Position numbers and translations under genes: made by a program
Part shown: positions 57,709 through 64,000 of the stretch, one piece after another
How positions within the stretch are numbered: the first letter of the stretch is position 1
How the letters are laid out: every line of letters begins with the position of its first letter
NCBI GenBank assembly: GCA_018780035.1
Contig: JADMKE010000007.1
Location: 62,001 to 126,000 of the forward strand
Direction: 5' to 3'
DNA length: 64,000 bases
From: Candidatus Sericytochromatia bacterium
GTDB lineage: Bacteria; Cyanobacteriota; Sericytochromatia; UBA7694
Notes under the pieces: generated by a model
Database searches by the model: none
What the model saw: only the letters and a program-made list of their open reading frames with translations
What the model was told of the DNA's origin: nothing

Positions 57709-58015
57709 CCGAAGGTGATGCGTAGAAAGTGCTTACGCAAAGCTAGCAGGTATTTTCTCTCAATCAAAGCAACAAGCCCGAAGGTGATGCGTAGAAAGTG
57801 CTTACGCAAAGCCAGTAGGTTTTCCCATTCAATCAAAGCGACACGCCAGCAAAGCTGAGGCTTAGAAGGCACTTGCCTGAGGCGTTGGCGACACAGGAGC
57901 CTTACAACTGGGGACAGCAATGCTACGGTTCAAGGCAGCCGCAGGCGAGCCAGTAGGTTTTCCCACTCAATCAAAGCGATACACCAGCAAAGCTGAGGCT
58001 TAGAAAGTGCTTGCC
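57709..58015. repeat. Degenerate 69-bp tandem repeat array
   Basis: Units beginning CCGAAGGTGATGCGTAG at 57709 and 57778 are 69 bases apart and nearly identical over most of their length. Two further copies of a related unit begin GCCAGTAGGTTTTCCC at 57811 and 57949 (138 bases apart). All carry TAGAA(A)GTGCTT and TCAATCAAAGC. Four to five units cover the 322-bp gap between pcrA and the YkgJ-like gene. The first bases form an imperfect hairpin with pcrA's end (AAGCACTTCTA, 57692-57702, and TAGAAAGTGCTT, 57723-57734). No gene is supported here. Confidence 0.7.
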
Positions 58016-58612
58016 TCAAGAAATCAAGGGCTGGGGGGCTTGCGCCTTATCAGACAAACCATCCAAGGTCAGTACAAATTCGAGAAAGGCCTGCAGGTTT
58101 TGGCGTGCAGGTTTGCGGTCCACCATTCGGTTCCAGCGCTCGACCACTTCATGGTATCGATAAAATTCCTGATCAGAGGTGCTTAAATGCAGTTTTGCGG
58201 CCTGTAAATCGGCTTTCTGAACCGGATCTTTATCACAGAAATCCTGATACAAAAAATCAATATCGGGCATGATCCGCAAAAGACCGTTGCGGGTCTGATC
58301 AAATGGAAAAGTGCGACAGGCGCGGGGCCGGGCAGGATAATTGGTACAAGCGCCCTGATCCCCCAAAAAAACACAGGCATCGTCACTCTCTCTGCGCTGT
58401 AAAAAGAGAATATAATAATCGCCGTTTAACAAAACCGCTTCGGGATGCATGGGGTGTGAGCGGTGCAAGCGTGCATAATCATGGGGAGATAATTGGGGAT
58501 GGGCCTGGGCCAATTGCAAAAGGTCGAGATGGGAAAGTGGTACATCCATTTCACGGCAGCATTCCCCACACTGATTACAAGAGAAATGCAGACGTGATTG
58601 AAAAAAGAACAT
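58016..58612 (-). CDS. YkgJ-family cysteine cluster protein
   Basis: A 198-residue protein with the YkgJ-type cluster CNQCGECCREM (Cys12, 15, 18, 19) plus Cys residues in DDACVFLGDQGACTNYPARPRACRTFPF, the family's second part. These cysteines probably bind a zinc or iron-sulfur centre. The family is widespread but not biochemically defined. It ends within the 69-bp repeat region and lies 12 bases after the stop of the hybrid kinase gene, so it may be the last gene of that unit. Confidence 0.88.
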   Translation of the reverse strand: MFFFQSRLHFSCNQCGECCREMDVPLSHLDLLQLAQAHPQLSPHDYARLHRSHPMHPEAVLLNGDYYILFLQRRESDDACVFLGDQGACTNYPARPRACRTFPFDQTRNGLLRIMPDIDFLYQDFCDKDPVQKADLQAAKLHLSTSDQEFYRYHEVVERWNRMVDRKPARQNLQAFLEFVLTLDGLSDKAQAPQPLIS

Positions 58613-58624
58613 AGGCGATAGGGA

Positions 58625-59755
58625 TTAGCTTTCGTACAAGGGTAAATCCACCACAAAGGTGGTTTCCTGGCCGGGTTCAGAGAGCAACTGAATGTCGCCA
58701 TGATGCAAATCTATGATTTGTTTGACAATCGCCAGCCCAACTCCCGTTGAGCTTTCCCCGGCAGTGGGCTGAGCTGAAAGGCGCTGAAAATAGCCATAGA
58801 TATGTGCTTTGTCCTGTTCAGTAAAACCAGGCCCCTGATCTTTGACCAAAAGCCGAGCTTGCTGACCTACTTGTGTCACAATCAACGCAATCACCGTGGC
58901 AGGGGGAGCGTATTTGATCGCATTGCTGATTAAATTATCCAAAACCTGCTTCAAACGGCTGAAGTCTCCCAAAACCAATAAAGGCGGCCCATCGGCAATC
59001 GTGACTTGGATTTGCTGTTGCTTAGCCTGGGCCTGTGGCAGAAACTGACTGGCCGACTGCTGAACCAGCAAGGCCATCGGCACCCGGCTCAAGTGCAATT
59101 CGATACGCCCCATTTCCAGGGCCGCAGTATCTAAAAGTTCGGTGACCAATTCAAACATCCGTGTCGAGGCTTTTTGCAGGGTTTCAACAATTTCTGAAAG
59201 TTCGGTATTTTTTGTAATCGCTGGCTCTTGAGACAAGATCGAGGAAAACCCCATGACCACTCCCAAGGGATTTTTTAAATCGTGGGAAGCAATACTGAGA
59301 AAGCGATTTTTCATATCAATCGCCTCTTGCAATTCTTGATTGCGTTTGTGCAGGGCATCGCGCGAATATTTAAGCTGCAAATGGGTTTGTACCCGAGCCA
59401 AGAGTTCTGAAGAATTAAACGGCTTGGTAACATAATCGGCTGCACCGGCACGGAAGCCTGCAATCACACTCTCTTCATCGGTTTTGGCAGTTAAAAAGAT
59501 AATCGGAATATCGCGGGTTTTGGGATTTTGCTTGAGGTTGTAAGCCACTTCAATCCCATCCATGCCTGGCATCATAAAATCGAGCAGAATCAGATCAAAG
59601 GCCGTTTCTTGTACCTGGGCCAAGGCATCTTGACCGCTGGTGGCAAACGAGAGTTCGTAATCCTGATCCGCAAGCAAAGAAGCCACCAATTGAATATTGG
59701 CTGGCACATCATCCACAATTAAGATATTGGCATAAAAAGGGGGTTCAGAAGTCAT
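58625..59755 (-). CDS. Response regulator-histidine kinase hybrid, 376 aa
   Basis: An N-terminal receiver domain (ILIVDDVPAN; phospho-acceptor Asp59 in LILLDFMMPGMDG; Lys in VTKPF) is fused to a histidine kinase: HisKA with FLSIASHDLKNPLG (His158), and HATPase with NLISNAIKY, DQGPGFTEQDK and TGVGLAIVKQI. There is no sensor domain, so its input is phosphotransfer, probably from the large PAS kinase whose gene overlaps its start by ATGA. No DNA-binding output is present; the next gene is a YkgJ-like protein. Confidence 0.93.
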   Translation of the reverse strand: MTSEPPFYANILIVDDVPANIQLVASLLADQDYELSFATSGQDALAQVQETAFDLILLDFMMPGMDGIEVAYNLKQNPKTRDIPIIFLTAKTDEESVIAGFRAGAADYVTKPFNSSELLARVQTHLQLKYSRDALHKRNQELQEAIDMKNRFLSIASHDLKNPLGVVMGFSSILSQEPAITKNTELSEIVETLQKASTRMFELVTELLDTAALEMGRIELHLSRVPMALLVQQSASQFLPQAQAKQQQIQVTIADGPPLLVLGDFSRLKQVLDNLISNAIKYAPPATVIALIVTQVGQQARLLVKDQGPGFTEQDKAHIYGYFQRLSAQPTAGESSTGVGLAIVKQIIDLHHGDIQLLSEPGQETTFVVDLPLYES

Positions 59756-62700
59756 AAAGAAGAGGTACTTTCCGAGAGTAAATAGGGAGACAATTGTGTT
59801 TCCAACTGCTCCAGTATACGGTTAACTTCGGCAATATCAAAGCGCTTGACGGCATTTTGCAAGTTCAGTCCCAATTCGACCAAGCGCTCAAGTCCCAATT
59901 CTTCGCCTTGTCCTTGTAAGGCAGTCGCCAATTCTCCAATTTTGCGAAAATTTTTATTACGCAAAGTGCTTTCATGCAAGAGCTTAAGGGTCTTTAGCCA
60001 AATACCTGTAAAGGCAATCATTTGACTCTCCGAGACAGATGTCGCGTGGTTTAATGTCTGGGTTTCAACCGCTGCTGTCAAAAGTTGGAAGGGAATGTAA
60101 TTACACAGTGTCATCACGATTTGACGCAAAGTAGCAGGTTTATGTAAATAGGCGTTAAACCCAGCCCGAATCACGGCCTGGTAATCCTGTGCCAAGACAG
60201 AAGCGGTTAATGCAACCACAGGAATTTTGGCCAAGTGTTGATCCTCGCGAATATGGCGAATCGCTTCATAGCCATCCATGATAGGCATACGAATATCCAT
60301 AAAAACCAAATCAGGCGGGTATTTTCTAATCAGCTCCAAAGCTTTTTGGCCATTTTCGGCATTTAAAATTTCCAGGTTGTATCTTTTCAACATTTCTTGA
60401 ATCAAATTGCGGTTGCTGTCAATATCGTCGACAATCAAGACCCGGCTGCCCTGAAAAAATACCTGCTCAGGCAAAAACTCGGCATCGCTTGCGAGGGCAA
60501 TATGGGCACCAGCCAAAACAGGTACTTGCTTGAGCAAAACTTGAAAGCGGCTTCCCTGGCTGGGTATGCTTTCCAAGCCAATATTACCATTCATCATTTC
60601 AACCAAGCGGCGGGTAATGGCCAGGCCCAAACCTGTTCCGCCATAACGTTTGGTGGTCTGACCGTCCTGCTGACGAAAGGCCTCAAACACGGTTTCTTGT
60701 GCATCGGGTTCGATGCCTATCCCGGAATCCTCAATCGTCAAAACCAAGTTGATCAGATTGGGATCATCACACCCACCGGTTTCGGCTTTGGCCCTGAGCG
60801 CGACATAACCCTGATGGGTAAATTTGATCGCATTGCCCACCAAATTGAGCAAGACCTGCCTTAAGCGAATCTCGTCCAAAAGCAGATGGACAGGCAAACC
60901 AGAATCCACTTCCAAGATAAATTTGAGCTGTTTTTCATCCATTTTTTGGGCAAAGATCTGTTCAATTTCCCGCAGGAGTGTATTCAAATTGACCGATTCA
61001 GGTACAATTTCCAATTTGCCTGCTTCAATTTTCGAAAGATCCAAGAGATCATTGATCAGGGTTAAAAGTGCTTTGCCACCGGCCTTTATCGACGCGAGGT
61101 AATTGCGTTGCTGAAGGTTCTCAACCTGGCTTTCTAAGAGTTCGGAAAAACCGATAACAGCATTAAGTGGGGTTCGAATTTCGTGACTCATATTGGCCAA
61201 AAACTCGGATTTGGCGCGATTGGCCCGCTCGGCTTCTTCTTTGGCTGCCCGCAATGCTTCTTCGGCCTGTTTGCGCTGGGTAATATCTTCAATTTGGGCA
61301 ATAAAAAACAAGGGGTTGTTCTGCTCTCCCCAGACCAAGGAGACACTCAACAAAACCCAGACAATATGGCCCTCTTTATGGAAGTAGCGTTTTTCCATTT
61401 GATAACTCGAACGCTGGTTGTCCATCAAAGATTGAACATAGGCCTCATCGGCTTCAACATCTTCTGAATGGGTAATATCTTGAAAGGACAATTGCAGCAA
61501 TTCATGCTCGCTATAACCCAAAAGCTCACACAGAGATTCATTGACCCGCAAAAAATAGCCGTTGGGCAAAACCAGGGCCATACCAATCGCGGCATTTTCA
61601 AAGGCGCTGCTAAACTGAGCCTGATTTTGGCGCAATTGCTCTTCGGTCTGTTTGCGCTCGGTGATGTCGGTTGAAACCCCCAAAATACCAATTTGTCCCG
61701 AAGGGGTTTCAATGGGGGTTTTGATCGTATCAAACCAGATGTCTTTGTTTGCCAGTGTGAGTTTTTCTTCGAGTTGCACCGACGTGCGAGAGTTGAGCAC
61801 CTGTTGATCGATCGCATTAAAGGTGTGTGCATCGCTGAATGGCTCCAATTGCTCTTCTAATTCAGTCACCGAGCGATTAAAAAAATGGGCGGTGGCTTCA
61901 TTGACCATCAAAAAGCGACCCACCCCATCATTGACAAAGACCAAATGGGGAATGGTATCAATGACGCGGCGAATGAATTGTTTTTGGCGCTCCAACTCGA
62001 TTTCAATTTGTTTTCTTTCGGTAATATTTAACATTGCGCCAGTCCAGCAAATAAAGCCATTGTCCAAAATTTGCGGCAAAGCGCGCCCGCGCACCCACAC
62101 GGCAGTTCCGTTATCGTGGCGCAAAATACGTCCCTCCCATCCCCAGGGTCTGAGCGTTTCTGCGGAATCTTTTAAAGCCGCTTGATAAGCGGGTAAATCA
62201 TCGGGATGGATACGCAAAGGAGAGTGTTCGGAACGCATCACAACCGGGGCTGAAATGCCAAACATATCCGCCACCCCTTCGCTGATAAAGGGAAAAAACT
62301 CCCGCCCCGTGGCCGTATCTTGGGTAAGTTGATAGAGAATCCCAGGGACGTTGGCAGCAATATCTTCAAACAGGCGCTCTTTTTCCAATAGTTTGGCTTC
62401 AGCCACCCGGCGGGCGGCCATGCTCTCAGCAACCCATTCCAAGGCCTTGCGCGCAGTTAAATCGTGAATAATACAGACAATTTCTTCGGGGACCGAGGGC
62501 AAGACCACCAAGGTGATCTCAGTCGGCAAAAAATCCCCCGAGCGCTTTTGGAACAGCCACTCAAAACGATGTGTCCCCTCTTTTCGGGCCATTTCAACAT
62601 GGGCCAGAAAGCCCAAGGTGGAGGACTGTCCATTGGGTTGGGTGGCCGGCGAAAAAACAGCCAAATGACGGCAACTCATTAATTCCTGCTGATCTTCACA

Positions 62701-63138
62701 GCCCAAAAGATTGACCGCAGCATCGTTGCTGTTGCGAATCCCATAACCATCGAGAATCAAAACGGCATCGGTGCTATGGGCAAAGAGATTTTGAAACTTG
62801 CTTTCAGCCAAACGCTGGGCTGTTGTATCGACAATCAACAGAAAAAAAGCACTGTCTCTGTCTGGCCCTGTTTGCTCTTGATTGGCCAAGAGATAGACGT
62901 CAAAGATGCGATAATCGGGGGCCGTTTGAATACTTTGAAAATACTCAAAGCCCGAAGGAGCAAGCAATAAATCCCCAAGTTGGGGAAAGAGTTCCACAGC
63001 ATTCAAGCCTGCTAGATCATGGCGCCCGGCCACCAAGACATGCCCTTCTACCCCTTGAATATTGCCGCTGGCAGACAGACTGAGCAAGAGAAAGGGCAGA
63101 CGCGAAGAAATCAGTTGCAACACTTGACGCGAAAGCAT
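59752..63138 (-). CDS. PAS multi-sensor hybrid histidine kinase, 1128 aa
   Basis: The protein has four PAS/PAC units in a row (about 110-230, 252-375, 385-497, 503-625), each closing with ITERKQ- or ITQRKQ-type ends, an N-terminal ~100-residue region that may be a degenerate fifth, then HisKA with FLANMSHEIRTPLNAVIGF (His652), HATPase (NLVGNAIKF, DSGIGIEPDA, GGTGLGLAITRRL), and a receiver (VLIVDDIDSNRN; Asp948 in VFMDIRMPIMDG). A C-terminal helical domain (about 1030-1128) is placed like an Hpt but lacks the phospho-His motif. No membrane segments are seen, so it is cytosolic. It overlaps the next kinase gene by ATGA. Confidence 0.93.
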   Translation of the reverse strand: MLSRQVLQLISSRLPFLLLSLSASGNIQGVEGHVLVAGRHDLAGLNAVELFPQLGDLLLAPSGFEYFQSIQTAPDYRIFDVYLLANQEQTGPDRDSAFFLLIVDTTAQRLAESKFQNLFAHSTDAVLILDGYGIRNSNDAAVNLLGCEDQQELMSCRHLAVFSPATQPNGQSSTLGFLAHVEMARKEGTHRFEWLFQKRSGDFLPTEITLVVLPSVPEEIVCIIHDLTARKALEWVAESMAARRVAEAKLLEKERLFEDIAANVPGILYQLTQDTATGREFFPFISEGVADMFGISAPVVMRSEHSPLRIHPDDLPAYQAALKDSAETLRPWGWEGRILRHDNGTAVWVRGRALPQILDNGFICWTGAMLNITERKQIEIELERQKQFIRRVIDTIPHLVFVNDGVGRFLMVNEATAHFFNRSVTELEEQLEPFSDAHTFNAIDQQVLNSRTSVQLEEKLTLANKDIWFDTIKTPIETPSGQIGILGVSTDITERKQTEEQLRQNQAQFSSAFENAAIGMALVLPNGYFLRVNESLCELLGYSEHELLQLSFQDITHSEDVEADEAYVQSLMDNQRSSYQMEKRYFHKEGHIVWVLLSVSLVWGEQNNPLFFIAQIEDITQRKQAEEALRAAKEEAERANRAKSEFLANMSHEIRTPLNAVIGFSELLESQVENLQQRNYLASIKAGGKALLTLINDLLDLSKIEAGKLEIVPESVNLNTLLREIEQIFAQKMDEKQLKFILEVDSGLPVHLLLDEIRLRQVLLNLVGNAIKFTHQGYVALRAKAETGGCDDPNLINLVLTIEDSGIGIEPDAQETVFEAFRQQDGQTTKRYGGTGLGLAITRRLVEMMNGNIGLESIPSQGSRFQVLLKQVPVLAGAHIALASDAEFLPEQVFFQGSRVLIVDDIDSNRNLIQEMLKRYNLEILNAENGQKALELIRKYPPDLVFMDIRMPIMDGYEAIRHIREDQHLAKIPVVALTASVLAQDYQAVIRAGFNAYLHKPATLRQIVMTLCNYIPFQLLTAAVETQTLNHATSVSESQMIAFTGIWLKTLKLLHESTLRNKNFRKIGELATALQGQGEELGLERLVELGLNLQNAVKRFDIAEVNRILEQLETQLSPYLLSESTSSL

Positions 63139-63244
63139 GGTGGTTCAGAAATCTCTATTCTGAGAAATAGACTCTCTAAGATCTTACCTGAAAAACACCT
63201 GAGAGGGGTAAGCCCAATGCAAGAATTTATCCTGGGCAATCCCC

Positions 63245-63273
63245 TTGAATCCCAACTCAGGGTAAGTTAAAAT
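63245..63273 (+). promoter_or_regulatory. Promoter of the tRNA-Ser/tRNA-Arg genes
   Basis: TTGAAT (63245-63250), a 17-base spacer and TAAAAT (63268-63273) put a transcription start near 63280, 25 bases before tRNA-Ser. Confidence 0.65.
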
Positions 63274-63304
63274 AGCAAAGCATTGGTAAATCGCACCTCC
63301 CCCT

Positions 63305-63395
63305 GGAGGGATGGCCGAGAGGCTGAAGGCAACGCTTTGCTAAAGCGTCGTACCCCTTTAACCGGGTACCGTGGGTTCGAATCCCACTCCCTCCG
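63305..63395 (+). tRNA. tRNA-Ser (GCT)
   Basis: A 91-base class II tRNA: acceptor GGAGGGA/TCCCTCC with discriminator G, anticodon stem ACGCT/AGCGT with loop TTGCTAA (anticodon GCT), a long variable arm (CGTACCCCTTTAACCGGGTACC-type stem) and T arm GTGGG-TTCGAAT-CCCAC. CCA is not encoded. It reads AGC/AGT codons. Confidence 0.96.
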
Positions 63396-63398
63396 TAC

Positions 63399-63471
63399 GC
63401 GCTCGTAGCTCAGTGGATAGAGCAACTGACTACGAATCAGTAGGTCGCAGGTTCAAATCCTGCCGAGCGCG
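63399..63471 (+). tRNA. tRNA-Arg (ACG)
   Basis: A 73-base tRNA starts 3 bases after tRNA-Ser: acceptor GCGCTCG/CGAGCGC with discriminator G, D arm GCTC/GAGC, anticodon stem ACTGA/TCAGT with loop CTACGAA (anticodon ACG, to be inosine-modified), T arm GCAGG-TTCAAAT-CCTGC. CCA is not encoded. It reads CGN codons after A34 deamination by TadA. Confidence 0.96.
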
Positions 63472-63494
63472 CCTTTTCTGCTTTTACCCCTGTT

Positions 63495-63529
63495 TTAAGG
63501 CCCTGTATCTCGTTGATACAGGGCCTTAA
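63495..63529 (+). terminator. Terminator after tRNA genes
   Basis: A perfect 15-bp stem (63495-63509 and 63515-63529) with loop TCGTT is followed by GTTTTGAG; it also has an A/T-rich left flank, so it could act for the convergent nrnA gene as well. Confidence 0.85.
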
Positions 63530-63567
63530 GTTTTGAGATAGATAACGGTCCACCAGGAGAAAGGCCT

Positions 63568-64000
63568 CTAAGCTGCGATTAATGCCGCTTCCATTACCTG
63601 TTGGGTGGCTGCAATCACTTGACGCACCGTTTGTTTGAGGGGCAAATTGATCCGGGCGCCACAGGCAAAACGATGTCCACCGCCCCCAAATTGACGGGCA
63701 ATTAAATTGACATCGACATGGCATTTGGAGCGCCAACTCACCTTAACATAACCCTGATTGGTTTCTTTAAACAAGAGAATAACCTCAGCCGTGGCCACCG
63801 TCAGCAAATCTGAAATCAAATAATCACATTCCGTCTCTTCGACCCCGTGGCGCGTCAACATCTCTTCGGTAATAACAGCCCAAACCAAGGTATCATCAAG
63901 GGTCGAATGGATCTTAGAAAAGGCCTCCCCCATCAGACGCATCAAATTGATCGGTTTTTGTTGGTTGAGCATTTGATTGACATAAGTCGGATCTGCTCCC
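63568..64000 (-). CDS. nrnA: DHH-family phosphoesterase (NrnA-type), N-terminal part outside window
   Basis: Only the 3' portion is present; the frame is open to base 64000, so the ATG lies beyond. The visible part is the DHHA1 substrate-binding domain, with the glycine motif QFGGGGHRFACGARI and SWRSKCHVDVNLIA typical of bifunctional oligoribonuclease/pAp phosphatase NrnA. NrnA degrades short RNA and 3'-phosphoadenosine 5'-phosphate. The DHH catalytic domain would be in the missing part. Its end faces the terminator after the tRNA genes. Confidence 0.85.
   Translation of the reverse strand, partial: GADPTYVNQMLNQQKPINLMRLMGEAFSKIHSTLDDTLVWAVITEEMLTRHGVEETECDYLISDLLTVATAEVILLFKETNQGYVKVSWRSKCHVDVNLIARQFGGGGHRFACGARINLPLKQTVRQVIAATQQVMEAALIAA

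Noticed and set aside
57690..57920. 76-codon minus frame with repeated LLALRKHFLRITFG
   Set aside because: It simply reads through the 69-bp repeats because the period is a multiple of three; no start signal or homologue.
57709..58015. CRISPR array
   Set aside because: The units are contiguous 69-bp repeats without unique spacers and diverge between copies, and no cas genes are present.

Overview
The window looks like a chromosomal segment of a free-living, heterotrophic, Gram-negative-type (diderm) bacterium with intermediate GC. The diderm envelope is inferred from an LptA/OstA-like protein, several small beta-barrel-like secreted proteins, many lipobox lipoproteins, an RlpA-like protein and an EnvC/NlpD-like M23 peptidase. 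Encoded tRNAs lack CCA. I cannot fix the phylum; the mix of a class I hrcA-grpE-dnaK-dnaJ operon with CIRCE, large PAS hybrid kinases and many unknown secreted and glycine-rich proteins would suit a deep-branching Cyanobacteria-related lineage (Sericytochromatia/Blackallbacteria type), but that is a guess. No phage, transposase, CRISPR array or integrated element was recognised.

Layout. 1-11.3 kb: end of mscL, three unknown or partly known genes (including a C39-like papain-fold peptidase), an AI-2E family permease, uvrC, a 39-residue membrane protein, an M23 peptidase, glutathione peroxidase, a metallophosphoesterase and a lipoprotein. 11.5-16.8 kb: six glycine-zipper proteins on the minus strand, which I read as two diverged copies of one three-gene module (P1-P2-P3), each module followed by a terminator and preceded by a similar upstream element. 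16.8-29.7 kb: lipoprotein, CRP/FNR regulator, Aag DNA glycosylase, SPFH protein, LptA-like protein, a divergent RelA/SpoT-synthetase-like protein, HAD phosphatase, an operon ending in rimI and a lipoprotein, a cytosolic 5'-nucleotidase and a WYL protein, then a CAT tRNA. 29.8-41.5 kb: unknown membrane protein, gyrB, a small unknown gene, tsaB, a seventh glycine-rich protein with an in-frame stop near its apparent 5' end, a yqiJ-yqiK (flotillin) pair, a GAF/HD-GYP protein and ubiE/menG. 41.6-48 kb: secreted lipoproteins, including a 1536-residue Ig/IPT/kelch protein, and an RlpA-like protein. 48.1-53.1 kb: CIRCE-controlled heat-shock operon. 53.2-58.6 kb: OMP-like proteins and a lipoprotein, pcrA, a 69-bp repeat array and a YkgJ-like cysteine cluster protein. 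58.6-64 kb: two overlapping hybrid sensor kinases, tRNA-Ser, tRNA-Arg and the 3' part of nrnA.

The most unusual content is the duplicated glycine-zipper module. P1 and P3 have diverged strongly between copies while P2 is nearly identical, which points to gene conversion or selection on P2. These proteins have no signal peptide, carry Tyr/Pro- or Tyr/Asn/Gln/Gly-rich segments next to long Gly/Ala hydrophobic hairpins, and have no function I can name.
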